Below, in pieces: positions 25,649 to 34,269 of a stretch of 64,000 nucleotides of DNA. The notes below the pieces were generated by a model that saw nothing but the letters and a program-made list of their open reading frames with translations, made no database searches and was not told the DNA's origin. Source of the stretch: JADJPO01 sp963828555 (lineage in GTDB: Bacteria > Actinomycetota > Actinomycetes > Actinomycetales > Kineosporiaceae); NCBI GenBank assembly GCA_963828555.1, contig CAWHEL010000002.1, positions 310,001 through 374,000 on the forward strand, written 5' to 3'. The translations under genes and the position numbers were made by a program. The number at the start of each line of letters is the position of its first letter. Positions within the stretch are counted from its first letter, which is position 1.

Positions 25649-25851
25649 GATGCCTCCTGATTCGCGTGCGATGGAACGGCGGCACCTCCGGAGTCGGGAC
25701 CGCCGGATGCTGAACGGGGGCAAAGCTAGCTGCACCAGGTGTCCGCCGCCATGGGAGTCCCCGCCGGCACGGGAGTTCAGCCGGGCGAACTGTCTGCCGA
25801 AAGAAGTGGTGAGATCGGTGCGCATCGAGGCCGCTGGGATCCGGGACTGCG

Positions 25852-27708
25852 ATGGGAGCGCTGTTGAATTCCGAGCATGGCGCCGGCCCGGTGCGGGTAA
25901 CCACCTGGGTCTGGCCGCTAGCCGGGGCGGTGGCCCTGTGGTGGCCGTACACGCGGGTCTCGGCCAAGTCGGCCGGCTCGGCCCTGCTCTACGACGGTTT
26001 CATCCTGGCCTGCGCCCTCGTCATCCTGCTATCCACGCGCCGCCAGCCGCCCGGGTCGCGCGCTGCCTGGTACCTGATGGTCGGAGCGCTCGCCGCCTTC
26101 GTCGGCGGTGATCTCGGCTGGTATCTCGTGGTCTGGGTCGCCGGGGCGCCTCCGGAGAGCGTCTCTGTCGCGGACATCGGCTATCTGGCCTACTACCCCC
26201 TGCTGACCACCGCTCTGCTGATGATGCTGCGACGACGCTCGCCCGGGCGGGACACGCTCGGCCTGCTCGACGCCTCGATCCTGGCCACCGGCCTCGGCCT
26301 GGTGGTCTGGGTGTTCCTGGTCATCCCCAATGCCAGTGACAGCAGCGAACCTCTGATCGGCAGGCTGGTCGCGGTCGGCTACCCCGTGATGGACGTTGTG
26401 CTGCTCGGCGTGGCGATGCGGCTGGTGACCACCCGCGGGCAACGCCCGGTGAGCTTCCTGCTGCTGGTCGCCGGCACACTGTGCATGTTCGGTGCGGACG
26501 TCGCGTACTCGCTGCAGAGCCTGTACGGCACCTACACCGCCGGGGGCTGGCTCGACATGTGCTGGCCGGCCTCACATGCCCTGCTGGCGGCATCCGCGCT
26601 GCACCCGTCGGCCAGGCTGCTGATGCTGCCGCTGCCCGATGAGAGCTCGCCCGGGCTGACCCAGGGACGGCTGGTCGCCATGGCGGGGGCCACGCTTCTG
26701 GCTCCGGCCGTGGCTGCCGTGGCGCCCGCGGGCAGCCAGCGCCTGCTCGCCCTGACCGCCTCGGCCGTGCTCTTCCTGATGGTCCTCGGCCGGACGGCCG
26801 CGCTGACTGCGGCGCTGTCCCGCACCGAGGCAAGATTCCGCTCGCTGGTGCATCACGGCGCAGACCCGATCGTGGTACTCGACGCGAACGCCACGCTCCG
26901 CTACACCAGCCCGGCGTGGGCTCGCCTCCTCGGCGAAGGCCCCCGCCCTGTCGGGACCGACTTCCTCGACCGGGTGCACCCCGACGTCCGCGACCATGTG
27001 CGGCAGGAGCTACGGCTACTGGCAGACGCCCCGCCCGGGTCCAGCCGAGCGTGGGTGACTCGCCTCCAGCACGCCGACGGCGGATGGCGCCATGTGGAGG
27101 CCCTGAGCACCAACCGACTCGCCGACCCCGCCGTCGGTGGCCTGGTGCTCAACCTGCGCGACGTCACCGAGAGGGCGGCTCTGGAGGAACAGCTGAGGCA
27201 GGCGGCCTTCCACGACCCGCTCACCGGCCTGGCCAACCGATCGTTGTTCATCGACCGCCTCGACCAGGCTCTCACCTCACTGGAACGGTCGGAAGGATCG
27301 GTCGCGGTGCTGTTCATCGACCTGGACGACTTCAAGTCGGTGAACGACACCCGGGGCCATGCCGCCGGCGACCTGCTGCTGCGCACCGTCGCCGAGCGGC
27401 TCAGCGGCTGCGTGCGGCCCTACGACACGGTCGCCCGGCTGGGCGGCGACGAGTTCGCCGTCCTGCTGCCGTCGCTCACCGGCCAGGATCAGGTTGACGG
27501 CGTGCTCGAGCGGATCCAGCTCGCGCTCTCCGAGCCCACGGGGATCGCGGGGTGGGACCGGCCCGCAGCGGCCAGCATCGGGCTGGCGACGGCACACCGC
27601 CCGCAGTCCGCAGACACGCTCCTGCGGGCTGCAGACCTGGACATGTACGCGGCCAAACGCTCCCGGAAGAAGGTCTCCACGGCTGCAGGCGAGAGACTGC
27701 CTTCATGA
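25852..27708 (+). CDS. Membrane-bound diguanylate cyclase (sensor-PAS-GGDEF)
   Basis: The 618-residue protein has about eight membrane helices in the first 320 residues, a PAS domain (about 325-445; FRSLVHHGADPIVVLDANAT), and a GGDEF domain (about 455-610; LTGLANRSLFIDRLDQAL). The active site RLGGDEFAVLLP is intact, so it should make cyclic di-GMP from GTP. An inhibitory-site motif RPYD lies five residues before GGDEF, indicating product feedback. There is no EAL domain. The ligand of the membrane sensor is unknown. Confidence 0.88.
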   Translation: MGALLNSEHGAGPVRVTTWVWPLAGAVALWWPYTRVSAKSAGSALLYDGFILACALVILLSTRRQPPGSRAAWYLMVGALAAFVGGDLGWYLVVWVAGAPPESVSVADIGYLAYYPLLTTALLMMLRRRSPGRDTLGLLDASILATGLGLVVWVFLVIPNASDSSEPLIGRLVAVGYPVMDVVLLGVAMRLVTTRGQRPVSFLLLVAGTLCMFGADVAYSLQSLYGTYTAGGWLDMCWPASHALLAASALHPSARLLMLPLPDESSPGLTQGRLVAMAGATLLAPAVAAVAPAGSQRLLALTASAVLFLMVLGRTAALTAALSRTEARFRSLVHHGADPIVVLDANATLRYTSPAWARLLGEGPRPVGTDFLDRVHPDVRDHVRQELRLLADAPPGSSRAWVTRLQHADGGWRHVEALSTNRLADPAVGGLVLNLRDVTERAALEEQLRQAAFHDPLTGLANRSLFIDRLDQALTSLERSEGSVAVLFIDLDDFKSVNDTRGHAAGDLLLRTVAERLSGCVRPYDTVARLGGDEFAVLLPSLTGQDQVDGVLERIQLALSEPTGIAGWDRPAAASIGLATAHRPQSADTLLRAADLDMYAAKRSRKKVSTAAGERLPS

Positions 27709-27887
27709 CCACACGTGACGGTTCGTGGACACAGGGCACCACCCATGAGTTGGCGATCGAGGCCGGCTGGGGCGCCGACCGCAGAGTGGCGACAACGGCA
27801 TCGGAGCCGCCGGAGACCTTGAGCACGGTTCGCGGCGCGCGGGGACGACGAGGATCGAAGCGGTAGGCGTGGTCGGGAAGGAGCGCC

Positions 27888-28457
27888 ATGGACGTCTTCC
27901 TCCGATGGGCTCGGACATCACGGACGGTCGGCCAACGCGTCGGGTTCCTCGCTCTGGGTGGCGTCGTCTTCCTGGGGATCCTCCCGCTCGTCCTGCTCAG
28001 CCTCTCGCGGTGGGAGGTGCTGGGAGGAGGGGACGAGCTACTGCAGCGCCCTGTCAGTCAGGTGCTGGGATGCCTGCTGATTCCGACCGGGGCTGCCCTT
28101 GCGCTCTGGTCGATCGCGGTCCAGGTGGACCAAGGGTCAGGGACGCCGCTTCCCATGGCCCCGACCCAGCGTCTGCTGACCTCCGGCCCGTTCGCCTGGT
28201 GCAGGAACCCGATGGCGCTGGGCACGATCCTGGCCTACACGGGGTTGTCGCTAGCGATCGGTTCGTTGGCGTCGCTTCTCCTGGTGGCCCTGCTCGGAGG
28301 GCTGCTCCTGCTCTTCATCAAGCGCGTCGAGGAGCGGGAGCTCGCCCTCCGGTTCGGGAACGACTATCTCGCGTACCGGGCGTCGACGCCTTTCCTCATG
28401 CCGAAACGGCCGAAACATCGACCTCACACCGAGGCGTCGCGGGGCTCCACGCGTTAG
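27888..28457 (+). CDS. ICMT-like membrane methyltransferase family protein
   Basis: The 189-residue protein has four to five membrane helices and the isoprenylcysteine methyltransferase signature: GPFAWCRNPMALGTILAYTG and VEERELALRFGNDYLAYRA. Bacterial members methylate unknown small or membrane substrates with SAM. The ATG at 27888 follows a GGAAGGAG-like site. The 180 bases upstream hold no gene. Confidence 0.8.
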   Translation: MDVFLRWARTSRTVGQRVGFLALGGVVFLGILPLVLLSLSRWEVLGGGDELLQRPVSQVLGCLLIPTGAALALWSIAVQVDQGSGTPLPMAPTQRLLTSGPFAWCRNPMALGTILAYTGLSLAIGSLASLLLVALLGGLLLLFIKRVEERELALRFGNDYLAYRASTPFLMPKRPKHRPHTEASRGSTR

Positions 28458-28465
28458 CCTTCCCC

Positions 28466-28834
28466 GTGGCAGGGCACCGGATCTTCGCCGTCAGCTTTGC
28501 CAGCATCTACCCGCACTACGTGCAGAAGGCAGAGCGGAAGAACCGCAGCAAGGACGAAGTGGATCAGGTGATCTCCTGGCTCACGGGGTATGACGCCGCC
28601 GGCCTGGAGCAAGCCATCTCCACCGAGGTCAGTCTGGAGACCTTCTTCGACCAGGCTCCCGGGTTCAATCCGCATGCCTCCCTCATCACGGGCGTGATCT
28701 GCGGCTATCGGGTGGAGGAGATCGAAGACCCGCTGATGCAGAAGATCCGGTACATGGACAAGCTGGTCGAGGAGCTGGCGCGAGGGAAGACGATGGCGGC
28801 CATCCGGCGAGGCAGCAGCGCAGCCGTCGACTAG
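28466..28834 (+). CDS. DUF2200 family protein
   Basis: The 122-residue protein matches the DUF2200 pattern: FAVSFASIYPHYVQKAERKN, DEVDQVISWLTGYDAAGLEQ, FETFF-like ETFFDQAPGFNPHASLITGV and EEIEDPLMQKIRYMDKLVEE. Function unknown. The GTG at 28466 is chosen because it opens the conserved GHRIFAVSF segment; it lies eight bases after the preceding stop. Confidence 0.85.
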   Translation: MAGHRIFAVSFASIYPHYVQKAERKNRSKDEVDQVISWLTGYDAAGLEQAISTEVSLETFFDQAPGFNPHASLITGVICGYRVEEIEDPLMQKIRYMDKLVEELARGKTMAAIRRGSSAAVD

Positions 28835-28837
28835 CAG

Positions 28838-29284
28838 TCAGGTCTCGATCGCCTTCTTCAGGTTGGCCAGCATGAGGTCGAGGTCACGGTCACCGTCCCA
28901 CGAGACTCGGTCGATCGCCTGGCCGACAAGCGGCACCTTGGTGGACCACCCGAAGGCAATGGCAAGCGTCGTGCCTGTTGCATCAGGCTCGAAGGTGTAG
29001 GTCCACACCCCGCCAGCCGATGCGTGGTCCACGATGCGCTTGTTGGGGATGTACTCCTCCCGGGTCAGGACCCACTCCATGTGGAAGAGGAGGAACATCC
29101 GGCCCATGAGCCTGTACGTCGATCCGACGCCGTCGGGAGTGAGCTTCACCTCGGTCAGCGCCGTGTGGCTGCGGTCCTTCTCGGGGAACGCCTCCAAGAA
29201 GTGGTGCGGGTCCTTCACATAGTCGAAGACCTTCTTCACGGGAGCGTCGATGTGCACGCTGCGCTGGTGCAGAGTCGTGGTCAT
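28838..29284 (-). CDS. SRPBCC (polyketide cyclase-like) protein
   Basis: The 148-residue protein has the START-like SRPBCC fold: HIDAPVKKVFDYVKDPHHFL, GSTYRLMGRMFLLFHMEW and WTYTFEPDATGTTLAIAFGW. These bind small hydrophobic ligands. AAGGAGG lies nine bases upstream of the ATG at 29284. It is convergent with the DUF2200 gene. Confidence 0.82.
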   Translation of the reverse strand: MTTTLHQRSVHIDAPVKKVFDYVKDPHHFLEAFPEKDRSHTALTEVKLTPDGVGSTYRLMGRMFLLFHMEWVLTREEYIPNKRIVDHASAGGVWTYTFEPDATGTTLAIAFGWSTKVPLVGQAIDRVSWDGDRDLDLMLANLKKAIET

Positions 29285-29404
29285 CTCGTCGGGCCTCCTT
29301 CGATCCGAGACCACCCGGCCGCTCATGGCGACCTGACCCGCCTGGGGCGGACTGCCTCAGGCTCCCTCACTTCAAGTCTCCGCCCGGTCGTCTCCAGCAC
29401 CAGT

Positions 29405-29433
29405 GCCCCGGGCCCCGGGCCCCGGGCCCCGGC
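29405..29433. repeat. Short GGGCCCC tandem repeat
   Basis: Four near-perfect copies of a seven-base CCCCGGG/GGGCCCC unit run in tandem. The array is self-complementary. It lies just beyond the end of a frameshifted SnoaL-like gene. Such tracts are prone to slippage and assembly error. Confidence 0.6.
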
Positions 29434-29439
29434 AGAACC

Positions 29440-29774
29440 TCAGCGCTCCGCGGCGTCAGGTAGCGGAACGACGGAGGAGTCGACGCGGGCGATGAGCCCG
29501 CCTCGGAACGTGAACAGGGCTTTGAAGGCGAAGCGGAAAGCCCGTGCTCGATGCTGACTCCGCGGCCCTCGCCCGTGGTGACGACCACCGCGCCGTCCTC
29601 AAGGACACGCTGGACGTCAAGCTCAGGGCTGCCCGTGAAGGCGGGGTTCTCGATCTCGTCGTCGAACTCGGCTTTGCCGCGCGTGGTCCGATGCCCGTGG
29701 ATGACCCACTCGACATCCTCGGCGAGGGTCGCGAGAATCCGCTGGTGGTCGCCGGCGCGGAATCCGGCGGCGGC
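29440..29774 (-). pseudogene. SnoaL-like gene with a frameshift
   Basis: One minus-strand frame reads AAAGFRAGDHQRILATLAED, VEWVIHGHRTTRGKAEFDDE and IENPAFTG..VVVTTGEGRG. After about 29540 the family sequence shifts frame to AFRFAFKALFTFRGGLIARV and DSSVVPLPDAAER, ending at TGA 29442-29440. Together they make a complete SnoaL/limonene-epoxide-hydrolase-like domain. The N-terminal 15 or so residues are also out of frame. A one-base indel near the frame change explains the core break. Confidence 0.7.
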
Positions 29775-29807
29775 CCCAGCGCCGAACGGTCAACTGAGAG
29801 ACAGCGA

Positions 29808-30203
29808 TCACGCGCCGACGACCACGGTGACGCCGAGCAGCAGCAGGACGGCGCCGGTGATGCCGTGCAGCAAGGTGGTGACGGCAGGCCTGGCGATCAG
29901 GGATCTCCCCTTGTCCACGTCCCAGACGAACAGCAGGTACCAGCACGTGGTCGTGGCCGCCCTGATGGCGCCCAGGAGGACGCCGCCCACGAAGGGGTTG
30001 CCTTGCGGGTCGATGAACTGAGGGAGCAGCGAGATGGCGAAGACGCCCGACTTCGGGTTGCCCAGATTGGTGGCCAGGCCTGCAATGTACCCTCCGCGGT
30101 CGGCATCCGGGGTAGGCGGGGGCCCTGCCCGGTGGCGGGCCTGATCCTTTCGCCACCAAGGGATTCGGACCAGCTCCACGCCGCCTGGACCGGGGGCTTG
30201 CAC
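29808..30203 (-). pseudogene. LysE/RhtB amino-acid exporter, 5'-truncated
   Basis: The frame holds only the second half of a LysE-family exporter: YIAGLATNLGNPKSGVFAIS, LLPQFIDPQGNPFVGG, a helix with CWYLLFVWDVDKGRSLIARP and the last helix GITGAVLLLLGVTVVVGA. The first three membrane helices, including the conserved PGP region, are absent. The DNA upstream is the promoter of the PadR gene, so the 5' half was deleted. It is unlikely to export anything. Confidence 0.65.
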
Positions 30204-30235
30204 TGCAGCTATTCAGCGCTACTATGTACTGGTAG
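30198..30235 (+). promoter_or_regulatory. Promoter with PadR-type operator
   Basis: TTGCAC (30198-30203) and TATGTA (30223-30228) form a -35/-10 pair with a 19-base spacer. Overlapping the -10, CTACTA (30219-30224) and TGGTAG (30230-30235) make a one-mismatch inverted repeat around TGTAC, a plausible site for the PadR protein encoded just downstream. Confidence 0.4.
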
Positions 30236-30267
30236 TCAGTGACGTTGAGTAGCTCGAGAGGCGCCCC

Positions 30268-30597
30268 GTGAGCAAACAGATGACGGAGATGCTCAAGGGC
30301 ACACTGGAGGGCATCGCACTGGCGTTCTTGGCCGTGCAGCCCGCCTACGGCTACGAGATCACGGCCTGGTTGCGCAAGCAGGGCTTCTCCGACATCGCCG
30401 AAGGCACCGTCTACGCACTGCTGATCAGGATCGAGCAGCGCGGCCTCGTCGACGTGGAGAAGGTCCCCTCCGAGAAGGGGCCACCACGCAAGGTGTACTC
30501 CCTCAACGCTCAGGGCCAGGAGTCCCTCCAGGAGTTCTGGACGACGTGGGGCTTCCTCACAGAACGGCTCGAACAGCTCCGCGAAGGAGGCAGATAG
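30268..30597 (+). CDS. PadR-family transcriptional regulator
   Basis: The 109-residue protein is a short PadR winged-helix repressor: LKGTLEGIALAFL, YGYEITAWLRKQGFSDIAEG, TVYALLIRIEQRGLVDVEK and PPRKVYSLNAQGQ. It opens a four-gene operon with a DUF1048 protein and a drug-type ABC transporter, and probably represses it until a transported drug binds. The next gene starts three bases after its stop. Confidence 0.88.
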   Translation: MSKQMTEMLKGTLEGIALAFLAVQPAYGYEITAWLRKQGFSDIAEGTVYALLIRIEQRGLVDVEKVPSEKGPPRKVYSLNAQGQESLQEFWTTWGFLTERLEQLREGGR

Positions 30598-30599
30598 GC

Positions 30600-30962
30600 A
30601 TGGCTGCACGGTGGATCCAGCAGAAGAGGCAGTACCGGCAGTACAAGGCGCGGGTGGCGCGGCTCCCGGCGAGCTATCGCACGGCAACTACCGGGTTGGA
30701 GCGGTACATCTATCACCTCGGGGGGATTGGTGACGGCGACAGCATCCTGGCGATGCTGGACGACCTCGCCGATCTCCTCGAGCAGGGCGCGGCGAATGGA
30801 ACCCCCATCCGCGAGATCCTCGGCGAGAACCCCGTGGAGTTCGCCGAGGCGTTCCTCCGCAACTACCCGGCGGGTCACTGGATCACCCGGGAACAGGAAC
30901 GGCTGACCCGTGCAGTCGAGCAGGCCGAGGCAGAAGAGACCGGAACCCAGGGGGTCCGATGA
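30600..30962 (+). CDS. DUF1048 family protein
   Basis: The 120-residue protein is helical and charged, with YIYHLGGIGDGDSILAMLDD and NPVEFAEAFLRNYPAGHWIT, the signature of DUF1048 proteins, which regularly follow PadR regulators in ABC-transporter operons. It may be an adaptor for the regulator or the transporter; function is not established. The ATG of the ABC ATPase overlaps its stop. Confidence 0.82.
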   Translation: MAARWIQQKRQYRQYKARVARLPASYRTATTGLERYIYHLGGIGDGDSILAMLDDLADLLEQGAANGTPIREILGENPVEFAEAFLRNYPAGHWITREQERLTRAVEQAEAEETGTQGVR

Positions 30963-31735
30963 CGACACACACGCTCACGGCAATCCACGTCCAGGGCCTG
31001 GAGAAGTCGTACAAGACGCTGAACGTGCTGCGCGGCGTCGATTTCGACGTGACGCGGGGCAGCATCTTCGCCCTGCTCGGCTCGAACGGGGCGGGCAAGA
31101 CCACGGTCGTGAAGATCCTCTCCACTCTGCTCAAGGCCGACGCGGGCACCGTCAGCGTCAACGGTTTCGAGGTCGCCGCTCAGGCTGCGAACGTGCGGGA
31201 GTGCATCAGCCTCACCGGACAGTTCGCGGCCGTCGACGAGATCCTCACCGGGCGGGAGAACCTCGTGCTGGTCGCCCGGCTGCGGCACCTGGAAGACGCC
31301 GGCCGGATCGCGGACGACCTGCTCGATCGCTTCTCGCTGACCGAGGCTGGTGCGCGGAGAGTGGCGACGTACTCGGGTGGCATGCGACGCCGCCTCGACA
31401 TCGCCATGAGTCTCATCGGGAATCCGCAGGTCATCTTCCTGGACGAGCCGACGGCCGGGCTCGACCCCCAGGCACGCATCGAGGTGTGGCAGGCGGTCAA
31501 GGAACTCGCGCAACTCGGAACGACGGTGCTGCTCACGACGCAGTATCTGGACGAGGCCGAACAGCTCGCCGACCGGATCGCGATCCTCCACGACGGGCGG
31601 ATCATCGCGAACGGAACCCTCACCGAGCTCAAGCGGCTTCTCCCGCCGGCCACAGTCGAGTACGTGGAGAAGCAGCCCACTTTGGAGGAGGTCTTCCTCG
31701 CCATCGTCGGCGACAACGACAGGGAGCAGCCATGA
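30959..31735 (+). CDS. ABC transporter ATP-binding protein, DrrA-like
   Basis: The 258-residue protein is a complete ATPase: Walker A GSNGAGKTT, signature YSGGMRRRLD, Walker B VIFLDEPTAGLD and the switch region LLTTQYLDEAEQLADRI. The C-terminal VEYVEKQPTLEEVFLAIVG is typical of DrrA-type daunorubicin exporters. It is coupled by ATGA to the DUF1048 gene before and to the permease after. Confidence 0.9.
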   Translation: MTTHTLTAIHVQGLEKSYKTLNVLRGVDFDVTRGSIFALLGSNGAGKTTVVKILSTLLKADAGTVSVNGFEVAAQAANVRECISLTGQFAAVDEILTGRENLVLVARLRHLEDAGRIADDLLDRFSLTEAGARRVATYSGGMRRRLDIAMSLIGNPQVIFLDEPTAGLDPQARIEVWQAVKELAQLGTTVLLTTQYLDEAEQLADRIAILHDGRIIANGTLTELKRLLPPATVEYVEKQPTLEEVFLAIVGDNDREQP

Positions 31736-32493
31736 CCGCGCACTTCTTCGGTGACACCACCGTCCTGCTCGGGCGATCTCTGCGCCACATCACCCGCAGC
31801 CTGGACACCATCATCACGACCACGGTCATGCCGATCGCCTTCATGCTGCTGTTCGTGTACGTGCTCGGCGGCGCCATCGAATCAGGATCGGATTCATATG
31901 TGAACTACCTGCTGCCCGGCATTCTGCTCATCACGATCGCGTCGGGCATCTCCTACACCGCATTCCGGCTCTTCCTGGATATGCAGAGCGGCATCTTCGA
32001 ACGATTCCAGTCCATGCCGATCGCACGGTCGTCCGTGCTGTGGGCGCACGTCCTGACGTCGCTGGTCGCCAATCTGATCTCGCTCGTGGTCGTCGTCCTC
32101 GTCGCCCTCCTCATGGGCTTCCGCTCGGGCGCGGGGGTGCTGGCGTGGCTCGCGGTCGCCGGCATCCTGATCCTGTTCACCCTGGCGTTGACGTGGATGG
32201 CCGTGATCCCCGGCCTGTCCGCGACATCCGTGGACGGCGCGAGCGCGTTCTCCTACCCGCTCATCCTTCTGCCGTTCATCAGTTCGGCATTCGTGCCCAC
32301 CGACACCATGTCCGGCCCGGTGCGCGCCTTCGCCGAGCACCAGCCCGTGACGTCCATCGTCAACGCGATCCGCGACCTGTTCACGCAGCAGCCGGTCGAC
32401 ACCGACATCTGGACCGCCCTCGCCTGGTGTGTCGGCATTCTGGTCGTCGCGTACTACTTCGCCATGGCCACCTACCGCCGCAGGATCTCCTAG
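31732..32493 (+). CDS. ABC-2 type permease, DrrB-like
   Basis: The 253-residue protein has six membrane helices and the ABC-2 permease layout, with SGISYTAFRLFLDMQSGIFE, RFQSMPIARSSVLWAHVL, SAFVPTDTMSGPVRAFAEHQ and PVTSIVNAIRDLF. It pairs with the DrrA-like ATPase to form an exporter, probably for a hydrophobic antibiotic or similar compound. Its ATG overlaps the ATPase stop. Confidence 0.9.
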   Translation: MTAHFFGDTTVLLGRSLRHITRSLDTIITTTVMPIAFMLLFVYVLGGAIESGSDSYVNYLLPGILLITIASGISYTAFRLFLDMQSGIFERFQSMPIARSSVLWAHVLTSLVANLISLVVVVLVALLMGFRSGAGVLAWLAVAGILILFTLALTWMAVIPGLSATSVDGASAFSYPLILLPFISSAFVPTDTMSGPVRAFAEHQPVTSIVNAIRDLFTQQPVDTDIWTALAWCVGILVVAYYFAMATYRRRIS

Positions 32494-32699
32494 ACCCGAT
32501 GCTTGACGACCCAGTGCCAGCGACGAGCAACGAGGGTGCGACTGTGCGCAGGGCAGGAGAAGTAGTGGAACTTCATCTGCGCCGTGATGTATGCCACGGC
32601 TGATGCCTCGGCCCAGTCGGTCGTGCCACCGCCCGCAGCGACGCGGAAGGAGCAGTCCGAGCATTCGCCGATTCTCACGTTGGCTGACTGGCGAAACAT
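32490..32699 (-). CDS. Small cysteine-containing hypothetical protein
   Basis: The 69-residue frame has a protein-like composition: VRIGECSDCSFRVAAGGG, WAEASAVAYITAQMKFHY and FSCPAHSRTLVARRW. CSDC together with FSCPAH could bind zinc. I do not recognise a family. It is preceded by an AT-rich GATAAAAT box about 10 bases from the ATG, so it may be leaderless. It overlaps the permease 3' end by four bases. The gene call is uncertain. Confidence 0.45.
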   Translation of the reverse strand: MFRQSANVRIGECSDCSFRVAAGGGTTDWAEASAVAYITAQMKFHYFSCPAHSRTLVARRWHWVVKHRV

Positions 32700-32846
32700 G
32701 CTCCCATTTTATCAAATCCCGCTCGTGCCAAGGTGCCCCCGACTCCTGATCAGGAATCGAGAAGCACCCCTCGGCTGCCGCGCCTAGCCTGTCGCACAGG
32801 CCCGGCACGACGCCGAACCTGTGAGCCCAGGAGAGGAGACCCGAGA

Positions 32847-33296
32847 ATGCCTGCGAAGAACGCCACGACCGAGTCCGACGGCTTCAGCGCCGAGGAGCGC
32901 GCCGCGATGAAGGAGCGCGCTGCGGAGTTGCGCGCCGAGGGCAAGAAGGGCGCCAAGAAGGCCGACGGGCTGCAGGCCGTCCTCGACCGGATCGCGCAGA
33001 TGGGCCCCGAGGATCGTGCGCTCGCCGAACGCGTTCACATGGTGGTGACGGCGAACGCGCCCGAGCTGTCGCCGAAGACCTGGTACGGCATGCCCGCCTA
33101 TGCGAACGCGGACGGCAAGATCGTCGTCTTCTTCCAGGACGCCGGCAAGTTCAACTACCGGTACGCGACCCTGGGCTTCCAGGATGCGGCGAACATCGAC
33201 GACGGCGACCTGTGGCCCGTGTCGTACGCGCTCGTGAAGTGGGGCCCCGCCGTGGAGAAGACGATTGCCGGGCTGGTGAAGGCCGCCGTCTCCTGA
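32847..33296 (+). CDS. DUF1801/YdhG-like protein
   Basis: The 149-residue protein has a charged N-terminal helix (EERAAMKERAAELRAEGKKG) and a YdhG-like domain: SPKTWYGMPAYANADGKIVV, FFQDAGKFNYRYATLGFQDA and LWPVSYALVKW. The family is of unknown function with a fold related to frataxin/phosphoribosyl proteins. GAGGAG precedes the ATG at 32847. Confidence 0.8.
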   Translation: MPAKNATTESDGFSAEERAAMKERAAELRAEGKKGAKKADGLQAVLDRIAQMGPEDRALAERVHMVVTANAPELSPKTWYGMPAYANADGKIVVFFQDAGKFNYRYATLGFQDAANIDDGDLWPVSYALVKWGPAVEKTIAGLVKAAVS

Positions 33297-33333
33297 CCGT
33301 CGCCGCGTCTGCCGCTTCGCGTATCGTGCGGTG

Positions 33334-34269
33334 ATGAATGCGATCGAGTGGCTGCTCGATGGTGATCCGGCCATCCGCTGGCAGGTCTTCCGCGATCTCA
33401 GCAGCGCGCCCCCAGACGAGGTGTCGGCTGTACGGACCCTGGTCGAGCACGAGGGCTGGGGTGCACGCCTGCTCGCGCAGCAAGGCCACGACGGGCTCTG
33501 GGACGGAGGCGCTTGCTTCCCGGCGTCCTACACCCGTGACGAGCCGGGGCAGCCGTGGACGGCGACCATGCACACGCTGCAGTCCCTGCAACTGTTCGGG
33601 CTCGACCCGGCCTCGGACTCGGCCCGGCGGACCATCGCGCTCGTGGCGGAGAACGGGCGTTGGGAACATGCCGGCCAGCGCTACTTCGACGGCGAGGTCG
33701 AGCCGTGCATCAACGGGCGCACCATCGAGACCGGAGCGTACTTCGGCGTGGACGTCGCGCCGATCGTCGATCGGATCCTCGGCGAACGACTGAACGACGG
33801 GGGCTGGAACTGCGAGGCCGAGAACGGCTCCGTGCGCTCCTCCGTGGACACGACGATCGACGTCCTCGACGGGTTGCTGGGGTTCGAGCGAGCGACCGGT
33901 GGATCCGAGCAGGTGAGCGAGGCCCGGCGCAGCGGTGAGGAGTACCTGCTCGAGCGTGCCCTGTTCCGCCACGGGAGCACGGGCGAGGTCATCGATCCGC
34001 AGTATCTGAAGTTCGCATTCCCCTACTACTGGCACTACGACGTGCTGCGCGCACTCGACTACTTCCGCGGCACGGGGGCGCCACCGGACCCCCGGATGGC
34101 CGAGGCGGTGGACGTCGTCCGCTCCAGGAGGCAGCCCGACGGCCGATGGCTCCTGGATCGGATCCACCCGGGGCGCGTGCACTTCGACCTCGACGCCGGC
34201 GTGGGGTTGCCGAGCCGATGGAACACCCTGCGCGCGTTGCGCGTGCTCACCTGGTGGGAAGCGGCCTGA
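33334..34269 (+). CDS. Squalene cyclase-like alpha-toroid protein
   Basis: The 311-residue protein has repeated QW-like motifs of the terpenoid cyclase/prenyltransferase alpha-toroid: GHDGLWDGGACFP, ENGRWEHAGQRYFDGE, LNDGGWNCEAENG and QPDGRWLLDR. It lacks the DxDD acid motif of true squalene-hopene cyclases, so it is not expected to cyclise squalene. A TATCGT box eight bases before the ATG suggests a leaderless mRNA. Its end overlaps a convergent methyltransferase by 23 bases. Confidence 0.72.
   Translation: MNAIEWLLDGDPAIRWQVFRDLSSAPPDEVSAVRTLVEHEGWGARLLAQQGHDGLWDGGACFPASYTRDEPGQPWTATMHTLQSLQLFGLDPASDSARRTIALVAENGRWEHAGQRYFDGEVEPCINGRTIETGAYFGVDVAPIVDRILGERLNDGGWNCEAENGSVRSSVDTTIDVLDGLLGFERATGGSEQVSEARRSGEEYLLERALFRHGSTGEVIDPQYLKFAFPYYWHYDVLRALDYFRGTGAPPDPRMAEAVDVVRSRRQPDGRWLLDRIHPGRVHFDLDAGVGLPSRWNTLRALRVLTWWEAA

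Noticed and set aside
27709..27887. Possible small gene between the diguanylate cyclase and the ICMT-like gene
   Set aside because: Frames on both strands run into the neighbouring genes and have no independent start signal.
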